Shown: positions 8,225 to 16,519 of the stretch, piece by piece
How the letters are laid out: every line of letters begins with the position of its first letter
Numbering within the stretch: the stretch's first letter is position 1
Origin: Luteimicrobium sp049844995
GTDB taxonomy: Bacteria; Actinomycetota; Actinomycetes; Actinomycetales; Cellulomonadaceae
Assembly: GCF_049844995.1 (NCBI RefSeq)
Contig: NZ_JBNCMC010000003.1
Location: 310,001 to 374,000 of the forward strand
Direction of reading: 5' to 3'
DNA: 64,000 bases
Made by a program: the position numbers and the translations under genes
The notes under the pieces: model-generated
What the model saw: only the letters and a program-made list of their open reading frames with translations
Told to the model about the DNA's origin: nothing
The model's database searches: none

Positions 8225-9135
8225 GCGTGGCGCGCGAGGACCGCGGCCCGGACGACCTCGCGCCCACGGACGTCGAGCCGTTCACGGTGCTCATGCCCGT
8301 GTACGACGGCGACAAGCGCCGGTTCGTCCGGCGCGCCTTCGAGTCGGCGACCCGCGAGCAGACGCTGCCGCCGGCGCAGGTCGTGATCGTCCGGGACGGG
8401 CCGGTGCGGCCGAAGCTCCAGAAGCTGCTCGAAAAGCTCGCCGCGACGCCGGGCCTCGACGTCGACCTCCTGGAGCTGCCGCGGAACGTCGGGCTGGCCG
8501 CGGCGCTCGAGGTGGGCCTCGACCACTGCGACCACGAGATCGTGGCGCGCGTCGATGCCGACGACGTGTCGCTGCCGCACCGGTTCGCCGTGCAGGTCCC
8601 GCTCGTGGTGGCGGGCTACGACCTGGTCGGCTCGGCGATCGTCGAGATCGAGGAGGACGAGGCGGAGTGGGGCCGCACGCGCACCCCGCCGACGACCCCC
8701 GAGGAGATCGCGCAGTACTCCCGGTTCCACGACCCGTTCAACCATCCCTCGGTGGTGTACCGGCGCACGGCCGTCCGCGGCGCCGGGGGGTACGAGACGC
8801 TCGACCTCATGGAGGACTACCTCCTGTTCGCGCGCATGATCGCCGGGGGCGCGAACGTCGCGAACGTCGCCGAGCCGCTGGTGCTCTACCGGGTCGGGGC
8901 CGGCGCCTACGCGAGGCGCGGGGGCGCCCGGCTCCTGCGCTCCGAGCTGCGGCTCCAGCGCACCCTGCGCGACGAGGGGTTCACCAGCAGGTCGCAGTAC
9001 GTTCGCAACGTCGTCGTGCGCGGGGGTTACCGTCTGGTCCCCGAGGGGCTCCGCAAGGCCGCGTACCGCTCGATCATCGTCAAGGACCGCGCCGCGGGCG
9101 CGGCCGAACCCTCGGAGGCTGCGCGTGGACTGTGA
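8221..9135 (+). CDS. Family 2 glycosyltransferase
   Basis: This 304-residue protein has the GT2 fold: FTVLMPVYDGD at the start of the domain, VVIVRDGPV, the metal-binding VARVDADDVSLPHR near residue 110, and a MEDYLLFARM segment near 198 in the acceptor half. The substrate cannot be read from sequence. The GlcNAc- or rhamnosyl-linker step of a wall polymer is one possibility because it lies between GlfT1-like and glf. The ATG overlaps the previous stop (ATGA) and the gene itself overlaps glf by 11 bases, so the three are one translational unit. Confidence 0.82.
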   Translation: MSVAREDRGPDDLAPTDVEPFTVLMPVYDGDKRRFVRRAFESATREQTLPPAQVVIVRDGPVRPKLQKLLEKLAATPGLDVDLLELPRNVGLAAALEVGLDHCDHEIVARVDADDVSLPHRFAVQVPLVVAGYDLVGSAIVEIEEDEAEWGRTRTPPTTPEEIAQYSRFHDPFNHPSVVYRRTAVRGAGGYETLDLMEDYLLFARMIAGGANVANVAEPLVLYRVGAGAYARRGGARLLRSELRLQRTLRDEGFTSRSQYVRNVVVRGGYRLVPEGLRKAAYRSIIVKDRAAGAAEPSEAARGL

Positions 9136-10300
9136 TCTCGTCGTCGTCGGGTCGGGCTTCTTCGGCCTGACCGTCGCGGAACGGATGGCGAGCCAGCACG
9201 GCGCGCGCGTGCTCGTCGTCGACCGGCGCCCGCACATCGGCGGGAACGCGTACTCGGAGGACGAGCCCACCACGGGTATCGAGGTGCACCGCTACGGCGC
9301 GCACCTGTTCCACACGTCGAACGAGCGGGTCTGGGAGTACGCGACCCGGTTCACGGCGTTCACGGGCTACGTGCACCGCGTGTACACGACGTACCGCGGC
9401 GAGGTGTTCCCGATGCCGATCAACCTCGGGACCATCAACCAGTACTTCCGGTCCGCGTACGGCCCGGACGCGGCGCGCGCGCTGATCCGCGAGCAGGCCG
9501 CCGAGCTCGACGACGTCCTCGCGGGCCGCGAGCCCGCGAACCTCGACGAGAAGGGCGTGTCCCTGATCGGGCGGCCGCTGTACGAGGCGTTCATCCGCGA
9601 CTACACCGCGAAGCAGTGGCAGACCGACCCGCGCGACCTGCCCGCGAGCATCATCTCGCGCCTGCCCGTGCGCTACACGTACGACAACCGGTACTTCAAC
9701 GACACGCACGAGGGCCTGCCCGTCGACGGGTACACCGCCTGGCTCGAGCGGCTCGCCGACCACCCGCGCATCGAGGTGCGGCTCGGCACCGACTTCTTCG
9801 ACGCCACGCAGCCCGTCCACAAGGAGGCCGTCGTCGGGAACGTGCCCGTCGTGTACACGGGCCCGGTGGACCGGTACTTCGACTACGCCGAGGGCGAGCT
9901 CGCGTGGCGGACGCTCGACTTCGAGCAGGAGGTCCTCGAGGTCGGCGACTTCCAGGGCACGCCCGTCATGAACTACGCCGACCTCGACGTGCCGTACACG
10001 CGGATCCACGAGTTCCGGCACTTCCACCCCGAGCGCGACTACCCGACCGACCGCACCGTGGTCATGCGGGAGTTCTCCCGGTTCGCCGAGCGGGGGGACG
10101 AGCCGTACTACCCCGTGAACACGCCGGCCGACCGGGCGCGCCTCGTCGCGTACCGTGAGCTCACCGAGCGTGAACACGCCGAACGGGATGTGCTCTTCGG
10201 GGGAAGGCTCGGGACGTACCAGTACCTCGACATGCACATGGCCATCGGGTCGGCGCTGTCGATGGTGGACAACAAGCTCGCGCCCAAGGTGCGGGCCTGA
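9125..10300 (+). CDS. glf: UDP-galactopyranose mutase
   Basis: This 391-residue flavoenzyme converts UDP-galactopyranose to UDP-galactofuranose, the donor for GlfT1/GlfT2. The FAD dinucleotide motif VVGSGFFGLTVAER is at residues 5-18. The family block HIGGNAYSEDEP with IEVHRYGAHLFHT follows near 38-62. The SRLPVRYTYDNRYFND block, containing a conserved substrate-binding arginine, is near 178. The length is normal for the family. The start is a GTG inside the end of the previous gene. With a GlfT1-like gene upstream and a GlfT2-like gene at 14647, it shows that galactofuranose is a component of this cell's polymer. Confidence 0.95.
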   Translation: MDCDLVVVGSGFFGLTVAERMASQHGARVLVVDRRPHIGGNAYSEDEPTTGIEVHRYGAHLFHTSNERVWEYATRFTAFTGYVHRVYTTYRGEVFPMPINLGTINQYFRSAYGPDAARALIREQAAELDDVLAGREPANLDEKGVSLIGRPLYEAFIRDYTAKQWQTDPRDLPASIISRLPVRYTYDNRYFNDTHEGLPVDGYTAWLERLADHPRIEVRLGTDFFDATQPVHKEAVVGNVPVVYTGPVDRYFDYAEGELAWRTLDFEQEVLEVGDFQGTPVMNYADLDVPYTRIHEFRHFHPERDYPTDRTVVMREFSRFAERGDEPYYPVNTPADRARLVAYRELTEREHAERDVLFGGRLGTYQYLDMHMAIGSALSMVDNKLAPKVRA

Positions 10301-10328
10301 CGGCTCCGGTGCCGCACGAGGAGGACGT

Positions 10329-11345
10329 ATGAGGGTGCTGGTCACGGGCGGCGCCGGTTTCATCGGCGCGAACTTCGTCCACCACACCGTGCGCACGCGG
10401 CAGGACGCCGTCGTGACGGTCCTCGACGCGCTCACCTACGCGGGCGACCGGTCGTCGCTGGCTCCGGTCGCCGACGCCGTCACGTTCGTCCAGGGTGACG
10501 TCGCCGACGCGGCACTGGTGGACCGGCTGGTGGCGGACGCGGACGTCGTCGTGCACTTCGCGGCCGAGTCGCACAACGACAACTCGCTCGCCGACCCGTC
10601 GCCCTTCGTGCAGACGAACCTCGTCGGGACGTACACGCTGCTCGAGGCGGTGCGCCGGCACGGCGTGCGCTACCACCACATCTCGACCGACGAGGTCTAC
10701 GGGGACCTACCGCTCCGCGACCCCGCGGGCCCGGCGACCGCGGTCAGGTTCACCGAGCAGACCCCGTACAACCCGTCGTCGCCGTACTCGTCCACCAAGG
10801 CCGGCTCGGACCTCCTGGTGCGCGCGTGGGTGCGGTCGTTCGGGGTGCGCGCGACGATCTCGAACTGCTCCAACAACTACGGGCCCTACCAGCACGTCGA
10901 GAAGTTCATCCCGCGCCAGGTCACCAACCTCATCGACGGCGTCCGGCCCAAGCTGTACGGCGCCGGGCTCAACGTGCGCGACTGGATCCACGTCGACGAC
11001 CACAACGCGGCGGTGTGGCGGATCATCGAGGACGGGCAGCCGGGGGAGACGTACCTCATCGGGGCCGACGGCGAGGAGTCCAACCTCGACGTCGTGCGGA
11101 CGCTGCTCGAGGTGTTCGGTCGCGAGCCGGATGACTTCGACCACGTCACCGACCGCGCCGGCCACGACCTGCGCTACGCGATCGACTCGACCCGCCTGCG
11201 CACCGAGCTCGGCTGGAAGCCCCGGTACACCGACTTCCGCGAGGGCCTCGAGGCGACTGTCGGCTGGTACCGCGACAACGACGCGTGGTGGCGCCCGCGC
11301 AAGGCCGCGACCGAGGCGAAGTACCAGACGTCGGGGCAGGGCTGA
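10329..11345 (+). CDS. rfbB: dTDP-glucose 4,6-dehydratase
   Basis: This 338-residue extended short-chain dehydrogenase performs the second step of dTDP-L-rhamnose synthesis. The NAD motif GGAGFIGANF is at residues 7-16. The active-site block HISTDEVYGDL near 119 carries the catalytic Asp-Glu, and the YSSTKAGSD motif near 155 supplies Tyr and Lys. The ATG has an excellent GAGGAGG ribosome site. It starts 28 bases after glf and ends 12 bases from the convergent rfbC stop. Confidence 0.95.
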   Translation: MRVLVTGGAGFIGANFVHHTVRTRQDAVVTVLDALTYAGDRSSLAPVADAVTFVQGDVADAALVDRLVADADVVVHFAAESHNDNSLADPSPFVQTNLVGTYTLLEAVRRHGVRYHHISTDEVYGDLPLRDPAGPATAVRFTEQTPYNPSSPYSSTKAGSDLLVRAWVRSFGVRATISNCSNNYGPYQHVEKFIPRQVTNLIDGVRPKLYGAGLNVRDWIHVDDHNAAVWRIIEDGQPGETYLIGADGEESNLDVVRTLLEVFGREPDDFDHVTDRAGHDLRYAIDSTRLRTELGWKPRYTDFREGLEATVGWYRDNDAWWRPRKAATEAKYQTSGQG

Positions 11346-11357
11346 CGCGGCCCGCCG

Positions 11358-11972
11358 TCAGCGCAGCGTGGCGACGAACTTCCCGACGTCGTCGAAGCGG
11401 GGCAGGAGCCCTTGCCCGAGGGCGTCCGCGAGCGTCGGCGCCGCCGCGTCCTTCGCCGACAGCAGCCGCTCGAGCGGGCGTCCGTCACGTCCGACGGTCG
11501 GCCACTCGATCCCGATCGCCGGGTCGAGCGGGTGCACCCCGTGCTCGCGGCCCGGTGCGTACGGCGCGGAGCACAGGTAGAGCACGGTCGAACCGTCCTC
11601 GAGCGAGATGAAGGCGTGTCCGAGGCCCTCGGACAGGTAGATCGCGCGCCGGTCGACGTCGTCGAGCAGGACGGAGTCCCAGCTGCCGAAGGTCGGCGAG
11701 CCGACCCGAACGTCGACGACGACGTCGAGGACGGCGCCCTTGGCGCACGTCACGTACTTGGCCTGGCTCGGCGGGACGTCAGCGAAGTGGACACCGCGGA
11801 GCACACCCGCCGCCGACACCGAGAGATTCGCTTGCTGCAGGTCGAGGCTGTGACCTGCGGCAGCGATGAACTCCCGCTCGGCGAACCATTCGAGGAACAG
11901 CCCGCGCGGGTCGCCGAGCTGGTCTGGGGTGACCTCGAAGGCACCCGGGACGGCGAGCGGACGAATCTGCAT
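11358..11972 (-). CDS. rfbC: dTDP-4-dehydrorhamnose 3,5-epimerase
   Basis: This 204-residue cupin-fold enzyme epimerises C3 and C5 of dTDP-4-keto-6-deoxyglucose. The catalytic His is at residue 62 in RGVHF, followed by the QAKYVTCAKGAVLDVVVD strand pair. GLGHAFISLEDG near 117 and the closing LLSAKDAAAPTLADA are also family hallmarks. It faces rfbB, leaving 12 bases between the two stops. A TAGGCT box 6 bases upstream of the ATG suggests its own leaderless transcript, despite the methyltransferase just upstream on the same strand. Confidence 0.93.
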   Translation of the reverse strand: MQIRPLAVPGAFEVTPDQLGDPRGLFLEWFAEREFIAAAGHSLDLQQANLSVSAAGVLRGVHFADVPPSQAKYVTCAKGAVLDVVVDVRVGSPTFGSWDSVLLDDVDRRAIYLSEGLGHAFISLEDGSTVLYLCSAPYAPGREHGVHPLDPAIGIEWPTVGRDGRPLERLLSAKDAAAPTLADALGQGLLPRFDDVGKFVATLR

Positions 11973-11978
11973 GGGGCG

Positions 11979-11984
11979 AGCCTA
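11979..11984 (-). promoter_or_regulatory. Candidate leaderless -10 box for rfbC
   Basis: On the minus strand TAGGCT is followed by 6 bases and the rfbC ATG. The box shares its first three bases with the TAG stop of the upstream methyltransferase gene. Confidence 0.5.
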
Positions 11985-12713
11985 CTGAGGTGGCGCTGCG
12001 GGCTGGGACGGGGCCGGTTTGAACGCGACGAGCACGTAGTTCTTGGGGTGCCCGCTCTTGGTGTACTTCCAGCGGAGATCCGCGCGGGAGAACGCGCCGG
12101 CGAGGAAGCGGGCGCCCAGCCGCGTCAGCAGGAGCAGAGGCGCGATGTACAGCAGCCGCGGCCCCCGGGTCACGGCCCGCGGATCCCGGGGGAGTCCCCG
12201 GGCCATGGCATCGAGCTGGTAGGAGACGGTCCCGAAGTACCCCTCGAGCCAGACGACACGGTCGACGTCGAACCCGGCTTCCTCGAACACCCGCCGCAGA
12301 CCGAACCTCGTGTAGCGGTAGAAGTCGTAGGGCTGCTGGTGCTCCGGGTAGTAGAAGGGTGCGCTGCACACGAGCTCGCCACCGGGTTCGAGCACCCGGA
12401 ACAGCTCGTGGGCGACCGCGGCGGGATCCGGGAGGTGCTCGAAGACCTGCGTGCACAGGACCGCGCCGAACCGGTCGTCCTCGACCGGCACCGAGGAGAG
12501 GTCGCAGACGTAGTCCAGCGGCGTGTAGCGGGTTCCGAGCTCGGCGAAGTCGGCGGCCTCGTACCGCGCGTCCTTGAACAGCCGCCGGTACACGCCGTTG
12601 CCCGCGCCCGCGTCGAGGACGAGTGTCCCGGCCGGGACGCGGCGCGCGAACCGCTTGACGACGGCCTCAAGGCGGATGCGTGAGACGTTGACGTACCACG
12701 GACGTCTGGACAT
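11982..12713 (-). CDS. Class I SAM-dependent methyltransferase (Methyltransf_11 type)
   Basis: This 243-residue protein has a Rossmann methyltransferase core: motif I LVLDAGAGNGVYRRLF near residue 31, the DLSSVPVEDDRFGAVLCTQV stretch, and FEHLPDPAAVAHELFRVLEP near 92. The C-terminal third contains a hydrophobic helix (YIAPLLLLTRLGARFL) that may touch the membrane. It lies inside the rhamnose genes, so O-methylation of a sugar or lipid-linked intermediate is likely, but the substrate is unknown. The ATG is preceded by TAGCCT at 6 bases, with no ribosome site, consistent with a leaderless message. Confidence 0.82.
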   Translation of the reverse strand: MSRRPWYVNVSRIRLEAVVKRFARRVPAGTLVLDAGAGNGVYRRLFKDARYEAADFAELGTRYTPLDYVCDLSSVPVEDDRFGAVLCTQVFEHLPDPAAVAHELFRVLEPGGELVCSAPFYYPEHQQPYDFYRYTRFGLRRVFEEAGFDVDRVVWLEGYFGTVSYQLDAMARGLPRDPRAVTRGPRLLYIAPLLLLTRLGARFLAGAFSRADLRWKYTKSGHPKNYVLVAFKPAPSQPAAPPQ

Positions 12714-12719
12714 GGGCAG

Positions 12720-12725
12720 AGGCTA
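12720..12725 (-). promoter_or_regulatory. Candidate leaderless -10 box for the methyltransferase
   Basis: Minus-strand TAGCCT followed by 6 bases and ATG at 12713. It is back to back with the rfbD promoter (12761-12766), so both divergent genes fire from a gap of 59 bases. Confidence 0.5.
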
Positions 12726-12760
12726 GTGCGTACGCGGCCCGGAACCAGGAGCCGCGCCGC

Positions 12761-12766
12761 TAGAGT
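12761..12766 (+). promoter_or_regulatory. Candidate leaderless -10 box for rfbD
   Basis: TAGAGT followed by 6 bases (cacggg) and the ATG at 12773. There is no ribosome site, as expected for a message that begins at the start codon. Confidence 0.5.
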
Positions 12767-12772
12767 CACGGG

Positions 12773-13675
12773 ATGAGCCCCGGACGCGCCCGCCCGCCCA
12801 TTTCGGAGCCGTCCGCACCCTGGATCGTCGTCGGCGCGGCCGGCACGCTCGGGCAGGACGTCGTCGCCGCTGCCCGGGAGGCCGGGCGTGACGTCACCGC
12901 GCTGATCCGCAAGGAGCTTGACGTCACGGATCACGAGGCCTGCGCGGAGGTGCTCACCGGTGCGGGTGTTGTCGTGAACTGCGCCGCATTCACTCGCGTC
13001 GACGACGCAGAGGAGCACGAGGCCGACGCGTTCGCCGTCAACGCGGTCGGCGCCGCGAACCTGGCCCGTGCCGCGGCGGCCGCGGGTGCGCGACTCGTGC
13101 AGCCGTCCACCGACTACGTCTTCGCGGGCGACGCCGGCACGCCGTACCCCGAGGGCGCCCCTGTCGCGCCGCGCTCGGCCTACGGCCGGACCAAGGCGGC
13201 GGGGGAGTGGGCGGTGCTCGCCGCGAGCCCCGACAACCTGGTGCTTCGGACCGCCTGGCTCTACGGCGCGGGCGGCGTCAACTTCCCCCGGACCATCGTG
13301 CGGGTCGTCCAAGAGCGCGGCACGGCCGCCGTCGTCGACGACCAGCGGGGGCAGCCGACGTGGACGCGTGACGTCGCCGATCTCCTCCTGCGACTGCTCG
13401 ACGCGCGGGCGCCCGGCGGCGTCTACCACGCGACGTCCTCGGGGGATGCGACGTGGTTCGACTTCGCGCGCGCGGCGGTCGCGTCCGCCGGGCTGGAGCC
13501 CGAGTCCGTGCGCCCGACGACGTCCGCCGCGTTCGTCCGGCCCGCACCTCGGCCGGCCTACTCCGTGCTGGGGCACGGCGCGCTGCGCCGCGCCGGCATC
13601 GAGCCGATCGGCGACTGGCGCGCGCGGTGGGCCGAGGCCGCTCCGTCGGTCCTCGCCCTGAACTCCGCGACGTAG
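12773..13675 (+). CDS. rfbD: dTDP-4-dehydrorhamnose reductase
   Basis: This 300-residue NADPH-dependent reductase completes dTDP-L-rhamnose. It shows the nucleotide motif VVGAAGTLGQDVV near residue 19, STDYVFAGD near 117 with the catalytic Thr, and the SAYGRTKAAGEW Tyr-x3-Lys pair near 138. A GGVYHATSSGDATWFDFARA block near 219 is also typical. About 15 extra residues precede the fold. It converges on rfbA, 37 bases away. Confidence 0.94.
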   Translation: MSPGRARPPISEPSAPWIVVGAAGTLGQDVVAAAREAGRDVTALIRKELDVTDHEACAEVLTGAGVVVNCAAFTRVDDAEEHEADAFAVNAVGAANLARAAAAAGARLVQPSTDYVFAGDAGTPYPEGAPVAPRSAYGRTKAAGEWAVLAASPDNLVLRTAWLYGAGGVNFPRTIVRVVQERGTAAVVDDQRGQPTWTRDVADLLLRLLDARAPGGVYHATSSGDATWFDFARAAVASAGLEPESVRPTTSAAFVRPAPRPAYSVLGHGALRRAGIEPIGDWRARWAEAAPSVLALNSAT

Positions 13676-13712
13676 GCCTCCGGGCGCGGTACCTCGCGAG
13701 GGGCGCGGCTCG

Positions 13713-14588
13713 CTACCTCGCGCGGTTCGTGTCGAGCAGGCGCAGGAGGTAGTCGCCGTAGCCTGACTTCACGAGCGGCTCGGCGCGCTCGCGCAACTCG
13801 TCGTCGGTGAGGAAGCCGCGGCGCCAGGCGACCTCCTCCGGCGAGCCGATCTTGAGGCCCTGGCGGTTCTCGATCGCGCGGACGTAGTCGCTGGCCTCGA
13901 GGAGCGAGCCGAACGTCCCGGTGTCGAGCCAGGCCGTCCCGCGGGGCAGGGCCTCGACGTGCAGCCGTCCCTGCGCCAGGTAGGTGCGGTTCACGTCGGT
14001 GATCTCGTACTCCCCACGCGCCGAGGGCCGAAGTCCGCGGGCGATCTCGACGACGTCGTTGTCGTAGAAGTAGAGACCCGGCACGGCGAAGCTCGAACGG
14101 GGACGCGCGGGCTTCTCCTCGATCGACAGCGCCATGCCGTCCGCGTCGAACTCGACCACGCCGTACGCGGTCGGGTCCTGCACCTGGTAGGCGAAGACGG
14201 CGCCGCCGTCGATGCGCTGGAACCGCAGCAGCTGCCGGCCGAGGCCCGGCCCGTAGAAGATGTTGTCCCCCAGGACGAGCGCGACCGGGCCGTCGCCGAC
14301 GAAGTCCGCGCCGAGCACGAACGCCTGCGCCAGACCATTGGGCTCCGGCTGCACCGCGTACGTGATCGCGATCCCGAACTGCGAGCCGTCGCCGAGCAGC
14401 CGGTGGAACTGTGCGGCGTCGTGCGGCGTCGTGATGACGAGCACGTCCCGGATCCCCGCGAGGATCAGCGTCGAGAGCGGGTAGTAGATCATCGGCTTGT
14501 CCCAGACCGGGAGAAGCTGCTTGCTCGTGCCGAGGGTGATGGGGTGCAGGCGGGTGCCGGAGCCCCCGGCCAGGATGATCCCGCGCAT
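13713..14588 (-). CDS. rfbA: Glucose-1-phosphate thymidylyltransferase
   Basis: This 291-residue enzyme joins glucose-1-P and dTTP to make dTDP-glucose. The signature GGSGTRLHPITLGTSKQL starts at residue 8, followed by KPMIYYPLSTLILAGI. QPEPNGLAQAF near 80 and LVLGDNIFYGPGLGRQLL near 106 line the active site, and VEFDADG and EEKPARP follow. The ATG at 14588 gives the normal family length; the longer open frame upstream would run into the divergent gene. With rfbB, rfbC and rfbD all present, the full dTDP-rhamnose route is encoded in 4.3 kb. Confidence 0.95.
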   Translation of the reverse strand: MRGIILAGGSGTRLHPITLGTSKQLLPVWDKPMIYYPLSTLILAGIRDVLVITTPHDAAQFHRLLGDGSQFGIAITYAVQPEPNGLAQAFVLGADFVGDGPVALVLGDNIFYGPGLGRQLLRFQRIDGGAVFAYQVQDPTAYGVVEFDADGMALSIEEKPARPRSSFAVPGLYFYDNDVVEIARGLRPSARGEYEITDVNRTYLAQGRLHVEALPRGTAWLDTGTFGSLLEASDYVRAIENRQGLKIGSPEEVAWRRGFLTDDELRERAEPLVKSGYGDYLLRLLDTNRAR

Positions 14589-14594
14589 AGGCCC

Positions 14595-14640
14595 ATTCAA
14601 CACGGTGGGCGACGGTCGTGGGCCGCTGGAATGGTTGAAT
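14595..14640. promoter_or_regulatory. Divergent rfbA / GlfT2-like promoter region with paired TTGAAT boxes
   Basis: TTGAAT occurs at 14595-14600 on the minus strand, exactly 6 bases before the rfbA ATG. It occurs again at 14635-14640 on the plus strand, exactly 6 bases before the GTG of the next gene. This is the spacing of leaderless -10 boxes elsewhere in the window, but the second base is T rather than A. A related TTGGAT sits 6 bases before the GTG at 17843. Confidence 0.35.
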
Positions 14641-14646
14641 CGTGCG

Positions 14647-16419
14647 GTGCCGTCCCCGCTGATCCTCCACCGTCTCGCCCTGCCCGACGACGCTGACCTC
14701 GGCCGCGCGCTGTGCTGGCGTGGCAGTGCGCACGTCCGCCCCGACGGCGCCCTCGCCGTCGAGGCCGGGGAGTCGATCGGGCTCGGCACCTGGCGGAACG
14801 CCGCGCCTCTGGGCTGGTGGGCCGGTCTCGGGATCGCGCGGGTCCGTCTCACCGTCACCGGGTCCGGCGTCCTGACGGTCCGGACCGCTCGCGACGGCGT
14901 CGCGCACGTGGCCGCGAACGTCGAGCTGTGCGCCGACGAGCCGTGGACGTTGGACCTCACGACCGACATGGACTGGTGCTGGCTCGACCTCGCGGCCCCG
15001 TTCGCGCAGGACGGCCTCCTGTCCGAGGTCGCGTGGCAGGCCGGGGCGCCGGACGCCGAGCCGCAGCCCCTGACGGTCGTGGTCCCGACCTTCCACGCCG
15101 AGGACGACGCGCTCTCGCAGGTGGCGCGCCTGACCGCGCCGGCGCTCGCGGGCATCGTCGGACGCGTCATCGTCGTGGACCAGGGCGGGACGCTCCGTGC
15201 ACACCCGGGCGCCGCGGAGGTCCTCGCCGAGGCCGGCGACCGGGTGCTGCTCGTCGAGCAGCCGAACCTCGGCGGCTCCGGAGGTTACTCACGCGGGCTC
15301 TGGGAGGCGTCGACCCGCTGGCCCGACAGCCCGGTGTTCCTGCATGACGACGACGCGGTCGCGGACGCCGAGGGTCTGCGCCGGCTCGGCGTCCTGGCGG
15401 CGCTCGCGCCCCGCACGTTCTTCGGGACCGGGCTGCTCGCCGCGGACGCGCCGACCCGCCTCCAGGCTCTCGCGGAGGGCGTCGAGCGCCGGACGTTCCG
15501 CTGGGGCCCGACCGACGGCGTCGGGCAGATGGAGGGCGGCGTGGACGTCGCGGTCGGGACGCCCGAGAGGTGGTCGTTCACGCGGCCCACGGACCGTGCC
15601 GAGTACGGGGGCTGGTGGGGCTGCCTCGTGCCGGCCGGGGCGAGCGAGACCCTGGGGCTCGCCGCGCCGTTCTTCCTCAAGTGGGACGACGCCGAGTACG
15701 GGCTTCGGGCCGCGAAGGCCGGCTACGAGGTGCGGACGCTCCCCGGTCTCGCGGTGCGCCACCCGACGTGGGCGACGAAGGGCACGAGCTCCTCGTGGTC
15801 GTCGTGGCCGCTCCACCGCAACCGGCTCGCCACGGCAGCCGCATACGGCGCCGGCGTCGGGGTCCTCGCGGACTCGTTCGCGCACCAGGTCAAGCACGTG
15901 CTCAGCCTGCAGTACGCGACGGCCGAGCTCTGGAACGCCGCCCTCGCCGAGACGCTCGAGGGCCCGGCGTGGCTCGACGCCGACCTCACGGCGGTGAGGC
16001 CGCAGGCTCAGGCCCTCCTGGACGCCATGCCGCCGGCGCCCGTCGTGGGCGTCCCCGTGGGCGCGGAACCGGCGACGACGGTGCCGCTCGCGCGTACCGC
16101 GGCCGGGTGGCGGGCCGTCTCAGGGCTCGTCCGGGCGGCGGGCGTCGCGGCCGGCACCGGCACCGCGCGCCTCGACGCCCCGAGCGAGTTCGGGTGGGCG
16201 GACGGCCTCGGCCGTGACGCCGTCGTCTTCGCGGACGGCTCCTCGCCGCTCGTGCGGGACCCGCGCCGCGCGCGTCGCGCCCTTGCGCGCGCCGTACGCC
16301 TGCACGCCGCCGCGCTCGTGCGCTGGGGTCGGCTCGGCCGCGCCTACGCCGGCGCGCTGCCGGACGCGTCGTCGACGTCCCGGTGGCTCCGCCGCTTCGG
16401 GTCGGGCGCCCGCTCGTAG
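14647..16419 (+). CDS. GlfT2-like galactofuranosyltransferase
   Basis: This 590-residue protein matches the layout of GlfT2, the bifunctional enzyme that polymerises galactofuranan. An N-terminal beta-sandwich (about 1-130) is followed by a GT-A domain starting at LTVVVPTFHAEDDAL near residue 143, with the metal motif VFLHDDDAV near 232. The FFLKWDDAEYGLRAAKAGY block near 341 holds the catalytic-base aspartates, and a histidine (VRHPTWATK) follows. The C-terminal helices (about 400-590) include a tandem TTVPLARTAAGW region. Mycobacterial GlfT2 is slightly longer. The GTG at 14647 is chosen because upstream sequence belongs to the divergent rfbA promoter. It follows directly from glf and the GlfT1-like gene in function. 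Confidence 0.88.
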   Translation: MPSPLILHRLALPDDADLGRALCWRGSAHVRPDGALAVEAGESIGLGTWRNAAPLGWWAGLGIARVRLTVTGSGVLTVRTARDGVAHVAANVELCADEPWTLDLTTDMDWCWLDLAAPFAQDGLLSEVAWQAGAPDAEPQPLTVVVPTFHAEDDALSQVARLTAPALAGIVGRVIVVDQGGTLRAHPGAAEVLAEAGDRVLLVEQPNLGGSGGYSRGLWEASTRWPDSPVFLHDDDAVADAEGLRRLGVLAALAPRTFFGTGLLAADAPTRLQALAEGVERRTFRWGPTDGVGQMEGGVDVAVGTPERWSFTRPTDRAEYGGWWGCLVPAGASETLGLAAPFFLKWDDAEYGLRAAKAGYEVRTLPGLAVRHPTWATKGTSSSWSSWPLHRNRLATAAAYGAGVGVLADSFAHQVKHVLSLQYATAELWNAALAETLEGPAWLDADLTAVRPQAQALLDAMPPAPVVGVPVGAEPATTVPLARTAAGWRAVSGLVRAAGVAAGTGTARLDAPSEFGWADGLGRDAVVFADGSSPLVRDPRRARRALARAVRLHAAALVRWGRLGRAYAGALPDASSTSRWLRRFGSGARS

Positions 16420-16469
16420 CCGCCCGACCGGCACATCGCGACCGCCGTCACCTGCACCGACGGCCCGTC

Positions 16470-16475
16470 TAGACT
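16470..16475 (+). promoter_or_regulatory. Candidate -10 box for the PF04464 gene at 16520
   Basis: TAGACT lies 44 bases upstream of the ATG, giving a leader of about 38 bases that contains a GAGAGGAA ribosome site. No -35 is clear. Confidence 0.4.
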
Positions 16476-16519
16476 TGCTCGGCGGCTCATGCCGCCGTTC
16501 GACGACCGAGAGGAACGGC